NCBI GenBank assembly: GCA_029379215.1
Contig: JAQYWO010000038.1
Span: 1 to 41,089 of the forward strand
Length of the DNA: 41,089 nucleotides
Origin: Rhizonema sp. PD37
GTDB taxonomy: Bacteria > Cyanobacteriota > Cyanobacteriia > Cyanobacteriales > Nostocaceae
Direction of reading: 5' to 3'
Position numbers and translations under genes: made by a program. Under the pieces are notes generated by a model. That model saw only the letters and a program-made list of their open reading frames with translations, was not told the origin of the DNA and did no database searches. Positions 33,305 to 41,089 of the stretch are shown in pieces. Position 1 is the stretch's first letter, and the number at the start of each line of letters is the position of its first letter.

Positions 33305-34969
33305 ATGCAGAAAATCTTGGTTTTAGCAGCAAATCCGATTGGTACAAGTAAACTACGTCTAGACGAAGAGTTACGCGAAATTCAAGAAGCACTGAGACGG
33401 GCAAGGAAACGGGAGCAATTTGAGCTTTTATCAGTGCCAGCAGTACGTTATCGAGATATTCAACGAGCTTTTTCAGACAATAAACCACAGATTGTTCATT
33501 TTTCTGGACATGGATCTGGAGAAAAAGGTTTAGTTTTTGAGGATGAAACAGGACAAGAGAAGTTCATCGATGCACAAGCGCTAAGTGAACTATTTGAGTT
33601 GTTTGTAGAGGACGTAAAGTGCGTATTGCTTAATGCTTGTTTTTCAGAGATTCAAGCTAATGTGATCGCACAACATATTGATTACGTCATTGGTATGAGT
33701 CAAGAAATTGGAGATAAAGCAGCAATTGAATTTGCGGTTGGCTTTTACGATGCTCTTGGCGGAGGAGAATCAGTTGAACGTGCATATAAGCTTGGCTGTA
33801 ACGCTATTAGGATGGCAGGTATTCCAGAACATCTAACTCCTAAATTACTGCTCAAAAAACAATTGAAAACTATAGGCTCAAATATAAATATTCCAGTTTC
33901 TTCTAATGTTGCGCTTGATTTTCGGTTTAATACCTTCTTAAAGAGTTTAACTGATGACCTCAGTTCTGAACGAGGAATAGATTACACACGGTTACGGAAT
34001 TTTCTAGCGTTAGATAAGTGGTTTGACGCTGACAAAGAAACCCTTAATGTTATGCTTAAAGTCACTCAGAGAGAAAAAGAAGGATGGCTTGATGTCCAAT
34101 CAATCAACGATATTCCTTGTATCGACCTTCACACTATCGACCAACTATGGGTTAAATATAGTAATGGGCGTTTTGGCTTTAGTGTCCAGCAACGGATTTG
34201 GAAAAGTGTAGGCGGAAAACTGGGTGTATATAATGATGAAGTCTGGATTAATTTTGGGGAACGTCTAGGATGGCGAACAACAAGATATCATCAAATTTTA
34301 TTTGCTAGCTGGACTACTAGAGAATGGTCTTATTATTCTAAAATCAACTTCAATCAAGATGCACAAGAGGGACACCTTCCTCGAATGTGGGATGAATGGC
34401 GCGGTGGGCTTGAGGTTTCTGCCCTCACTTTGAAAATTGAGAATTGTGAGATTAAATATGAGCCACAAAAAACATTACCTAATGTTGAGATAAAAACTTC
34501 TATCTCTAGATCCAGTTCTGAAAAGGAAGTCAATTATACAAGACTAGAGAATTTTTTGGCTTCTGGGAATTGGAAATATGCGGATCAAGAAACTCGGCTG
34601 ATCATGCTCAACATAGCCCAAAGAGAAAAAGAAGGTTGGCTTGATATAAACTCTATCAGCAACTTCAAAAGCACTGATTTATGCACTATTAACCAACTAT
34701 GGATGAAATACAGTGATGGACATTTTGGTTTTAGTATACAGAAAAGTATTTGGCAAGATGTGGAAAACAATGAACAAGCTTTCAGCTATAAGGTTGGCTG
34801 GCGTATTTTAGGCAAGTCGGTATATCACCATAGCTTGACCTTTTCTCTAGATGCGCTTCCTGGACACTTGCCGTTTTGGGGTCGAGGGTGGTGTGGGGAA
34901 GGGCAATGGGTTCAAGAAGTTCAAATAGGTCAATGGGCTAAAGCTCTTCTGTCGCATCAAGATTTGTAA
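33305..34969 (+). CDS. CHAT protease fused to two GUN4 domains
   Basis: A 554-residue soluble protein with three domains. Residues 1-190 are a CHAT caspase-like peptidase: ILVLAANPIGTSKLRLDEEL start, catalytic His in VHFSGHG (His69) and Cys in LLNACFSE (Cys112). Residues about 224-372 are a GUN4 domain (DYTRLRNFLALDKWFDADKE, then REKEGWLDV, TIDQLWVKYSNGRFGFSVQQ). Residues about 408-545 are a second GUN4 domain (NYTRLENFLASGNWKYADQE, TINQLWMKYSDGHFGFSIQK). GUN4 binds porphyrins and activates magnesium chelatase. When fused to effector domains it may sense tetrapyrroles. Both catalytic residues are present. It appears monocistronic. Role as a tetrapyrrole-gated protease is inferred. Confidence 0.92.
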   Translation: MQKILVLAANPIGTSKLRLDEELREIQEALRRARKREQFELLSVPAVRYRDIQRAFSDNKPQIVHFSGHGSGEKGLVFEDETGQEKFIDAQALSELFELFVEDVKCVLLNACFSEIQANVIAQHIDYVIGMSQEIGDKAAIEFAVGFYDALGGGESVERAYKLGCNAIRMAGIPEHLTPKLLLKKQLKTIGSNINIPVSSNVALDFRFNTFLKSLTDDLSSERGIDYTRLRNFLALDKWFDADKETLNVMLKVTQREKEGWLDVQSINDIPCIDLHTIDQLWVKYSNGRFGFSVQQRIWKSVGGKLGVYNDEVWINFGERLGWRTTRYHQILFASWTTREWSYYSKINFNQDAQEGHLPRMWDEWRGGLEVSALTLKIENCEIKYEPQKTLPNVEIKTSISRSSSEKEVNYTRLENFLASGNWKYADQETRLIMLNIAQREKEGWLDINSISNFKSTDLCTINQLWMKYSDGHFGFSIQKSIWQDVENNEQAFSYKVGWRILGKSVYHHSLTFSLDALPGHLPFWGRGWCGEGQWVQEVQIGQWAKALLSHQDL

Positions 34970-35052
34970 TGTGTGCAAAGGAGAAGTTCTGATTATTTTC
35001 TCCCATACACCCTTGAGATCTACGACTTCTTAGACAGTTGAGTATCTCGCCT

Positions 35053-36048
35053 TCACGAAATAACAGTGGTTTTGAATAGGTGCTTCAAATCTTCAACGAA
35101 ACTGGTGAAAAATTTGTCCTCATCTACCTGTAATGCTACCCAGGCATTTGCTCCTGTTTTCGGTGTAGGACGACTATCAATTGATGTCTGTCCCAATGTC
35201 CACTCTCCCTTGGTTTCAACCCGAACTTTTGCCCTTTTCAACATCATGGTTTCTGGATAAAACAAGTATCCTAATGTTGCTGCATCATGGACAAGAAAAC
35301 CTGGAATTCCTGTTGTTTCTCGATAACGTAAAGCTGTGCCAATCATGAACTCACAAAGAAGTATCAAAAATTGAGAAAGTTTACTCTGTGGATTCGCCTG
35401 AGTGACTGCCTGAGTCATATTTCGTGTGAAAATTAAGTGCCGCGTCACGTCCAGTGGCATCACGACAATGTCGTCTCGGCTATTAAATACTGTTTGAGCT
35501 GCTTCAGCATTAAACCAAATATTGAATTCAGCATGGGGAGTCACATTACCGGAACAGAAGAAGGCACCTCCCATAATTACAATTTCCTTGGCTTTTTTCA
35601 GGATGCCGGGACTTTTCGTTTCTGCCGCAGCAAGGTTGGTCAAGGGACCAATCGCTACAATCGTAATTTCTCCTGGGGCTGCGTTTAACTCGTCGATGAT
35701 GAGTTCGTCGGAGTAGCGAGCGTCCTCAAAATTATGCGTAACTGGGGGTAAGGTATGGGATAGATTGCCCATCCCATCAGATCCATGAATATGGGCGGCA
35801 TCTTCCACAACTTCTTTTATGGGGACACCTCGACCTACTATAACGTCTGGGAACCCTGCTAAATTTAAAATTTGCGACGCATTAGAAAATGTGCGTTTGG
35901 CAGCAACATTGCCATCGGCCGAAGTAACAGCGACAAGTTCAGCGAGTCCTTGTTTGACCAAGCTGAGAAGCCAAAGGAAGGCATAGATATCGTCTCCACC
36001 CGGATCTGTATCGAGAATAATTTTGGGATGACTGAGTTGAATTGTCAT
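35053..36048 (-). CDS. Nucleoside hydrolase (IU-NH family)
   Basis: A 331-residue protein. IILDTDPGGDDIYAFLWLLS at residues 10-29 is the calcium-binding and catalytic Asp cluster of inosine-uridine nucleoside hydrolases. The family usually has a single residue between PG and DD, as here. ITIVAIGPLTNLAAA near residue 130, IVIMGGAFFCSGNVTPHAEF and NIWFNAEAAQTVF are the conserved middle motifs, and FLVHDAATLGYLFYPE holds the late His-Asp. It hydrolyses ribonucleosides to base and ribose in salvage, though some members act on other N-glycosides. It is the last minus-strand gene after the catalase-like gene, 300 bases away. Confidence 0.92.
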   Translation of the reverse strand: MTIQLSHPKIILDTDPGGDDIYAFLWLLSLVKQGLAELVAVTSADGNVAAKRTFSNASQILNLAGFPDVIVGRGVPIKEVVEDAAHIHGSDGMGNLSHTLPPVTHNFEDARYSDELIIDELNAAPGEITIVAIGPLTNLAAAETKSPGILKKAKEIVIMGGAFFCSGNVTPHAEFNIWFNAEAAQTVFNSRDDIVVMPLDVTRHLIFTRNMTQAVTQANPQSKLSQFLILLCEFMIGTALRYRETTGIPGFLVHDAATLGYLFYPETMMLKRAKVRVETKGEWTLGQTSIDSRPTPKTGANAWVALQVDEDKFFTSFVEDLKHLFKTTVIS

Positions 36049-36218
36049 AAGAAAGGTTTCTCAAGTAAAGGATGATTTGACAATAGTCTGCTTAGGCATT
36101 ATCCAAAAACAATTAATGATGCCAATTACTAGCAGGGGTAGCGCGTCTCATACGAAGTTGCCAAATTCCTCAAAGTCGCTCGCGCCACTGCCATCTCTAT
36201 CCATGCACTTGAACATTG

Positions 36219-36239
36219 CTGCCAGCGTTGCGCTGGCAG
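36219..36239. repeat. Perfect hairpin CTGCCAGCG-TTG-CGCTGGCAG
   Basis: A 9-bp perfect stem with a 3-base loop, between the catalase-like gene and the nucleoside hydrolase gene. It may be a terminator stem or a dispersed repeat. No T-run follows on the minus strand. Confidence 0.6.
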
Positions 36240-36351
36240 TCCCAACAAATTACCTAAAGTAAACGGATTTTTCTGCGATTTTAGCTGTATTTTCTGAATA
36301 TTTGAATAAATCTCAATTAGTGCGTCTAAAATGCATTTTCTCGGGAAAAAG

Positions 36352-37533
36352 TCAAGCAGTTGGTTCTTGGTATTTGACTCCTCGTTTTTTAAGACGGTAC
36401 TCAGCAACGATAGGATAGACAATGCTGCGTAAGCGATTTATCGCACCGACGGGTCGATGGACTGCTAAACCATTCCAAACAGAAAAGCGAAGATTTTCCC
36501 CAAAGTCATCTTCTTGGGGTGATTGAACATTCTGATGCTTAACCGTCAGACGACCAACTGTCAAAAAGGGTGATTCCTCTTCCTTCCAAACAATGGTGGC
36601 ATCATCAATAGGCATCTCTGGGCTAGCTTGAAATTGAATTTGAAAGTCCCAACAGTATTCAGCATCAGGCTTTGCTAAAGATTTAATGATATCCTCTCGG
36701 TAGTAGTTGTCTTCTGAACCTGAGGTTTTGGCACTCTTAAGTTCGCTTTTAGATCTGGACTGCGTAGGTAACTGTTGATGAGGTGATTGACTAGAAACAG
36801 GAGTAAATGCATATTGAATTACAGCCGGATATTCCACAGGAACTGTACCCGGTTTAGTTGGATCAAAATTAGATTTGAGTCCCAAAGAAAAAGCTGAACC
36901 ACTCCAATAGCTTTCTGTAAGTAAACTCTTGGGATATCGTTTGAAACCGTTTAATAGAAGTAAGAATTGTTTGGGATGCAGCAGTAGCCATAACAGTACG
37001 GATTTCTCAAACAATGGGGGAAACGTCGATTTATAAACCGCCAAAAAAAAGCTGTAATAATATTTGATGGTTATGACAAAAAAGTTATTGGCATTGTGTA
37101 CAATCAAATCCTGTGTTTTTAACTCGTGACTTTGGGCTAGTCGTTCTCCTTCTACCTCCATCACTTTTATGGCCATAGAGCGTGTATCTGGTTTATAATC
37201 ATCCTTAACTGAAAAGGCACCATTAGCGAATCGTAGCCATACTGGATATTGTTTCGGTTTTGCTAATAAACCTTGTTTTATAGAAATGGTAGAAAGTTGA
37301 GCTTCAGTCAATGAAGTACTTTTACTCAATTTCTGCTTAATTGCTGCTTCATCAAAGTCAAAGATTTCTAATGTTGCTTTGACTGCAGCGTGAGTTTTGG
37401 TGTGAGTATCTCTCTTCGCTGGTTGTGCATTCTCACCTCCGTAAAGATTTTCCATTCGCTTTCTGATGAGATCGCGGAAGAGATCGTAATATTTTAGTTC
37501 GTCTTTTTCGGGATATTCTGTAAAAAGTTTCAT
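36352..37533 (-). CDS. Catalase-related haem protein (candidate fatty acid hydroperoxide lyase)
   Basis: A 393-residue protein of the catalase superfamily. KRDTHTKTHAAVKATLEIFD near residue 42 aligns with the distal His region of small catalase-like proteins; YPVWLRFANGAFSVKDDYKP and RSMAIKVMEVEGERL near 95-130 are the conserved R-F-(A/S)-N-G and D-x-R-x-x-A-(I/L)-K motifs. It is shorter than true catalases (about 480-500). The next gene upstream encodes a cyclooxygenase-like enzyme. In Nostoc punctiforme a catalase-related protein works in tandem with a linoleate 10S-dioxygenase as a 10S-hydroperoxide lyase (established knowledge). I infer the same pairing here. The exact product is not determinable. 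Confidence 0.82.
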   Translation of the reverse strand: MKLFTEYPEKDELKYYDLFRDLIRKRMENLYGGENAQPAKRDTHTKTHAAVKATLEIFDFDEAAIKQKLSKSTSLTEAQLSTISIKQGLLAKPKQYPVWLRFANGAFSVKDDYKPDTRSMAIKVMEVEGERLAQSHELKTQDLIVHNANNFFVITIKYYYSFFLAVYKSTFPPLFEKSVLLWLLLHPKQFLLLLNGFKRYPKSLLTESYWSGSAFSLGLKSNFDPTKPGTVPVEYPAVIQYAFTPVSSQSPHQQLPTQSRSKSELKSAKTSGSEDNYYREDIIKSLAKPDAEYCWDFQIQFQASPEMPIDDATIVWKEEESPFLTVGRLTVKHQNVQSPQEDDFGENLRFSVWNGLAVHRPVGAINRLRSIVYPIVAEYRLKKRGVKYQEPTA

Positions 37534-37620
37534 TTTGTAAATGTTGGATTAATCAAGAAACACTTTATCAATTTTCTCTTTGGCTCATTATTAATTAAAG
37601 CTTAATTTTACTTTAGGGTT

Positions 37621-37806
37621 TAATACCAATCTGATATACACAAAAATGATTGCTTCATACCTAATTTGGTGAATTAACCTGAATTCCGTAAGAAACCCTC
37701 CCCACCAAAGCTACGCTTTGTCTTCCCTCTTAGAAGAGCAAAGAGGGATTAGGGGTGGAGTTCTTTTCCACATGGATGATTGACGAGCATGATATCAATT
37801 GGTATT
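37621..37806. repeat. MITE-like element with TAATACCAAT terminal repeats
   Basis: AATACCAATCTGATAT at 37622-37637 is inversely repeated as ATATCAATTGGTATT at 37792-37806, with one gap. The hairpin with CCCTCCCC lies inside. The overall size of about 186 bases fits a non-autonomous mobile element. Confidence 0.65.
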
Positions 37807-37815
37807 TAAATCCCT

Positions 37816-37926
37816 TTTTAAAACCGATACGGTTCAGTTTAGATTATTTATCTACCGCTAAATAATTGTAAAGACGAGCCATAGGGTGTCTCGAAATAGC
37901 ATATTGAAATGTATCGGTTTTAAAAG
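37816..37926. repeat. Inverted-repeat element, 15-bp perfect ends
   Basis: TTTTAAAACCGATAC (37816-37830) is matched exactly in reverse by GTATCGGTTTTAAAA (37912-37926), giving a 111-base unit with an 81-base interior. It holds no gene. It may be a small MITE or a structured leader or terminator of the cyclooxygenase-like transcript. Confidence 0.75.
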
Positions 37927-38025
37927 TGTTTTAAACTTTGAATGAGCGAATGAATGTTTTTTGAAATGTCTTTAACAATTGGGTAAGATTTTATGATTTG
38001 TCATCAACTCAAGCTCATTAGGTAA

Positions 38026-39666
38026 TCAAACTAGTTTCCAATCTTCACGATAAAAAGAAATTCTATAGTTTTTACCTTGAGGAATATTGCGATGCAATAC
38101 TTGAGAGAGAGTTTTAGTATTCTGAATTTCCTCCCAACCTACTGGTGAAAAAGTTTCTGGGTTGAAGACATTTTCTGCTAACAGAGGATTGGTGAAAGCT
38201 TGGGAAAAAGCGTCAATTCCGATTAGTCGTCCTACTAAAGGCGGTAAAGCAGAATTTGGTCGCAGATCTTCTGCGTATAGTCCAACATACAATTCAATAT
38301 TGTCTACATGACCATACAATCGTTTCAATTCTTTCTGAACTTTTTCATTGCCACTAATCTGATTGAAGTCAGTAACTCGTGGATATTTACACATCTCACG
38401 ATAATCATTATAGCTTCTTAATTTTGCTCCGCGACCTAAAAGAATACTTGCTATCTCGGTGGGAATTAGAAAATCAGGCGTATTGAATAAACCTAGTTGT
38501 GCTGCCGGCTGTGAACAACTTTCCTCAAATATAGCTCCTAACCCTTTTTTGATAATCATGTCATTGTTCCACATCGAGTCAGGCATCGACATTTTTTTCC
38601 CTTCATGGATGAGAGTGTCGGGCAGCATACTATGCCAGCGATAGACTAAGGTAAATTCTACAGCCATCCAATTCGGGCGAGACCATTTTGCATCACTAAA
38701 TGCTGGGGGATCAGTGAAGAATTGAAAGTGATAGGGAGTAATGTGATTGATATAATCCTCAAGCACAATCTTCAACATTTCAACCATCACAATATTTCGC
38801 GCCGTTTGGAAAAGGCGTTCATCATCCCACGTTGGATAATTTTTTGCCAGGATTTCGCACAAGCGATTGTGTTCTCTTAAGCAAAGAACATTCAGCATTA
38901 CATAGCCAATTTGCACATTAACCCGTTCTAACTCTGCCCCCATAGCAAATAACTTTTGTTTTTTTTCTGAGGGAAAACTCTCTGATTTATTTACGAATTC
39001 ATTGGTGACTATATGAGGTATTCCTTTGAATTCTTCCTTAGCTTTTCCATTTTCATCATAGTAAAAAAGAGGATATTCCTCCCCATTAAGAATTTGACTT
39101 TTTAGCTTGCCTCCTTGATGAGATCTTAGTAGGTTAGTAATTTTTGGGTTTAACCCATAAACATTACATAAATCAATCTGGTGGTTAGAAGTATTCAGGA
39201 GGTGATTTTGGCGATCAGTTCGCAAAAAACTGTCTGTAAACCATTGGACAAAATAAGGGAACATCAGTGTAGATTTGGGCGAGTATTGAGTCTCCCCGGT
39301 TTTCTTATACAACACCGCCAGATCTTCAACAGGAGGAAGATGTTTTTCAAACTTTTCAGTTGGAGCTAAATTAAATCCTGTATAGTTTTTATCAGCTGAA
39401 GGTTTCCAATCAAGAGGTGGCAAATGCAGTCCTGAATAATTACGCTCTGTTAATGACTCCCAAGAGGTGTATGGAGATTTTGTACTAAACGGATAAGGAC
39501 GAGTAGGAATTTTTAAGACGGCGTTATTAATGATAGTTTTGTTAACTATTTTTTTGAGAGTATCATTGCTTTGAATAAAGTTCCACATCGGCTTCAAGCC
39601 AGTTAAAGCAAATGTCTCTAGTTTGTTTTTAAATCCATCTCTGGATGTATCTCTTTTAATAGTCAT
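38026..39666 (-). CDS. Cyclooxygenase-like haem peroxidase (candidate linoleate dioxygenase)
   Basis: A 546-residue soluble protein of the animal haem peroxidase/cyclooxygenase superfamily. EFTLVYRWHSMLPDTL supplies Tyr342 and His345, matching the catalytic Tyr385 and proximal haem His388 of cyclooxygenase (YxWH). LMFPYFVQWFTDSFLRTD near residue 135-151 matches the distal helix, with Gln141 kept but Asp145 where the distal His usually lies. REHNRLCEIL matches the conserved HNR-type Arg motif, and NALPPLVGRLIG-type (SALPPLVGRLIG) the C-terminal region. It has no signal peptide or EGF module. Such bacterial enzymes oxygenate fatty acids. The adjacent catalase-like gene supports an oxylipin role. 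Confidence 0.88.
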   Translation of the reverse strand: MTIKRDTSRDGFKNKLETFALTGLKPMWNFIQSNDTLKKIVNKTIINNAVLKIPTRPYPFSTKSPYTSWESLTERNYSGLHLPPLDWKPSADKNYTGFNLAPTEKFEKHLPPVEDLAVLYKKTGETQYSPKSTLMFPYFVQWFTDSFLRTDRQNHLLNTSNHQIDLCNVYGLNPKITNLLRSHQGGKLKSQILNGEEYPLFYYDENGKAKEEFKGIPHIVTNEFVNKSESFPSEKKQKLFAMGAELERVNVQIGYVMLNVLCLREHNRLCEILAKNYPTWDDERLFQTARNIVMVEMLKIVLEDYINHITPYHFQFFTDPPAFSDAKWSRPNWMAVEFTLVYRWHSMLPDTLIHEGKKMSMPDSMWNNDMIIKKGLGAIFEESCSQPAAQLGLFNTPDFLIPTEIASILLGRGAKLRSYNDYREMCKYPRVTDFNQISGNEKVQKELKRLYGHVDNIELYVGLYAEDLRPNSALPPLVGRLIGIDAFSQAFTNPLLAENVFNPETFSPVGWEEIQNTKTLSQVLHRNIPQGKNYRISFYREDWKLV

Positions 39667-39808
39667 AATTGTTTGGTTGTCCTTCCTTGCTTGTTAATTT
39701 GATTGCTTCTGTTCAATCTTAAGAGTTTGATATCTTCTTTTGAGTTCTTTCCACTTGACAGTAATTTTCAGGTCAATAGAACACAGTCGTAGGGGCGAAC
39801 GGTGTGGT

Positions 39809-40837
39809 TCATTTATCTAAAAACTGCTGTAGTTTGTCGGCAAGCCTTTCTAGATTCTTGGGGCGGTAGTCTTTGAAGTTTTGCCAACGCTTGATCGTAC
39901 TTTCGTGAAGCTCTTCAATGTTATCACTCACTTCGCGGTACTTGATTCCCGACAATTTGAAAATTCCAGGAGCATTCTTAAAAGTACAGTTGTAATCAGG
40001 ATTGATACCTGTGGGAATAGCACTTGGATCCAATTCTAGCCCCAATTCCAGCTTACCGATTGAATCAATCATCCACTGTAAGGCTGCGTCTGATAATCCC
40101 TTGTTTTCTTCCGTTCCGCCGCCGACGCAACCATGTCCGCCTGGGAACCAAACTTCCAGAAGCCTCTGGTTCTCAGCATTCGCGTTTTTCTTCATCGGCG
40201 TCACCGCGAAGGCTTCGCGGATTTCGTCGATCGCTACAGCGTGCAATGCATTGTGTATACACGTATTTAAAGTGGTATCGTGGAATTTATACCTCTGATG
40301 GAGCTGTTCTTGAACCTGCTTGAAAGCCGGTAGAGGAGGAATACCAAGAGCACCGACTGTGTCGAAACAACCAAGCAAGGTGATTGGGACGCGATCGCCG
40401 TTTTCTTCCCGGTATTTGATTGCTTCTGCATCCTTTGGTTTAACGTCTCGTTTACGGTAAAGCTCGTAAGCCTCAGGTGCTTTGGTAATATGAGCGCGAT
40501 CTTGCAAACCAGAGCAGTGGATCATTCCCGCTAGACTCCTGACTGTGTATGCACCTCGACTGAAACCGAACAGATAGATTTCGTCGCCTGGAACATAGTT
40601 GAGACTCAGAAAACGGTAGCCATCTTGTATATTTTTATCAATTCCTAGTCCAGCAATTCCGCCCATAAGCTTAGTGGCCTGACTATCTGTTCCAACTCCC
40701 TCGTCATAAAATACGATTTGTGGAGTCCCATCACTGGCAGTTGCTTTCACTGCCTGAGCCATCTTAATCACATTGCCTGGGCAAGGATTAGATAACTGTT
40801 GCCAAGTTCCATCACAACATACAACAAGACGTTTCAT
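39809..40837 (-). CDS. DUF2235 alpha/beta hydrolase (Tle1-like phospholipase domain)
   Basis: A 342-residue protein. KRLVVCCDGTWQQLSNPCPG is the standard DUF2235 start, VFYDEGVGTD follows, and EIYLFGFSRGAYTVRSLAGM carries the nucleophile elbow GFSRG with Ser93. LGCFDTVGALGIP near residue 155 holds the probable catalytic Asp, and GGHGCVGGG near residue 235 the probable His. The family includes phospholipase effectors (Tle1) and single-domain proteins in cyanobacteria and fungi. No signal peptide, and no type VI genes here, so an internal lipase or esterase is likelier. As first gene before the dioxygenase, it could release the fatty acid substrate (inference). Confidence 0.87.
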   Translation of the reverse strand: MKRLVVCCDGTWQQLSNPCPGNVIKMAQAVKATASDGTPQIVFYDEGVGTDSQATKLMGGIAGLGIDKNIQDGYRFLSLNYVPGDEIYLFGFSRGAYTVRSLAGMIHCSGLQDRAHITKAPEAYELYRKRDVKPKDAEAIKYREENGDRVPITLLGCFDTVGALGIPPLPAFKQVQEQLHQRYKFHDTTLNTCIHNALHAVAIDEIREAFAVTPMKKNANAENQRLLEVWFPGGHGCVGGGTEENKGLSDAALQWMIDSIGKLELGLELDPSAIPTGINPDYNCTFKNAPGIFKLSGIKYREVSDNIEELHESTIKRWQNFKDYRPKNLERLADKLQQFLDK

Positions 40838-41089
40838 GTTTGATCTCCTCTGCTTTGATTAATAGAATAAATTTCTGCTCAAAAAAGCGTAGGCTAATTT
40901 AAGCTATGCATCACAGAATGGCACGACAACCTCTTACTTTCTTTCTTTCGTAGCAATCACCCTGTAGAATAAGGAACGGGAAAATTGATGGAGAAATGAA
41001 AAATTTGTCTTACATTTCCGCACTCATTCAACCCCATTGCCTTATACCCAATAGCTAACTTTCATCCAGCACATAACAATTCTGTTGGC
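40838..41089. other. Upstream region of the lipase-like gene, to window edge
   Basis: This AT-rich stretch has no recognised gene. It should contain the promoter of the leftward DUF2235 gene, whose ATG is preceded by AGAGGAGATC, a good ribosome binding site. Confidence 0.45.

Larger units (their letters stand above)
37534..38025. other. Intergenic stretch filled with inverted-repeat elements
   Basis: This 492-base gap between two genes of the oxylipin cassette holds no gene. It contains two inverted-repeat elements (listed separately) and an imperfect hairpin with AAGAAACCCTCCCC and GGGGTGGAGTTCTT at 37690-37766, related to the repeat at 3744-3820. Confidence 0.7.

Noticed and set aside
36129..36422. 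Open frame of 97 codons on the minus strand after the catalase-like gene
   Set aside because: It overlaps the end of the catalase-like gene in another frame and runs through a hairpin repeat; no family pattern is seen.

Overview
This window reads as chromosome from a filamentous, probably Nostocales-type, cyanobacterium. The signs are many GCGATCGC-type (HIP1) octamers inside and outside genes, modest GC, cyanobacterial gas vesicle proteins, two GUN4 domains, a Uma2 gene, a DUF4058 gene and abundant short palindromic repeats. No rRNA, tRNA or CRISPR array was recognised.

Region 1 (1-12304, all minus strand) is a surface polysaccharide or glycan cluster. It holds nine glycosyltransferase-like genes (one cut by the window edge; GT-A DxD types, GT4 types, a GT10/fucosyltransferase-like gene and a GT2) and one MsbA-like ABC exporter carrying an unusual duplicated C-terminal tail. 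The GT10-like gene lies between inverted copies of a dispersed repeat.

Region 2 (12305-16000) is mixed: a gene remnant resembling 4,5-dihydroxyphthalate decarboxylase, a glyoxalase II gene (gloB), an IS5-like transposase remnant, a Uma2-family nuclease gene and a radical SAM activase-like gene.

Region 3 (16045-25421) is a gas vesicle locus. Leftward run gvpA, gvpN and two small unknown genes. Rightward, from a divergent control region with a perfect 15-bp palindrome, run gvpJ, gvpK (with a GvpA-like C-terminal extension), gvpF and gvpG, with gvpV reversed. A cytosolic protein with two LamG domains joined by a repetitive Pro/Thr linker follows, then a second GvpF/L protein (GvpW-like) and a double-domain ArsA/Get3-like ATPase. 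No classical 33-residue-repeat gvpC is visible. A CDC48/p97-like double AAA ATPase at 30934-32757 probably belonged next to the ArsA gene, because a roughly 92% identical copy of the ArsA 3' end lies at 29868-29972, just before the DUF4058 gene that precedes it.

Region 4 (25500-29870) looks like an island that separated those two ATPases. It is full of toxin-antitoxin and defence debris: an orphan UPF0175 antitoxin, a 488-codon unknown gene, the 3' end of a DUF1156-type DNA methylase (twice), a UPF0016 tail, two antitoxin/PIN pairs with truncated toxins, and an apparently intact nucleotidyltransferase-like/HTH pair.

Region 5 (33305-40837) carries a CHAT-protease/GUN4/GUN4 fusion, a nucleoside hydrolase, and a likely oxylipin cassette: a DUF2235 lipase-like protein, a cyclooxygenase-like haem dioxygenase and a catalase-related haem protein, all on the minus strand, with MITE-like inverted-repeat elements between the last two.
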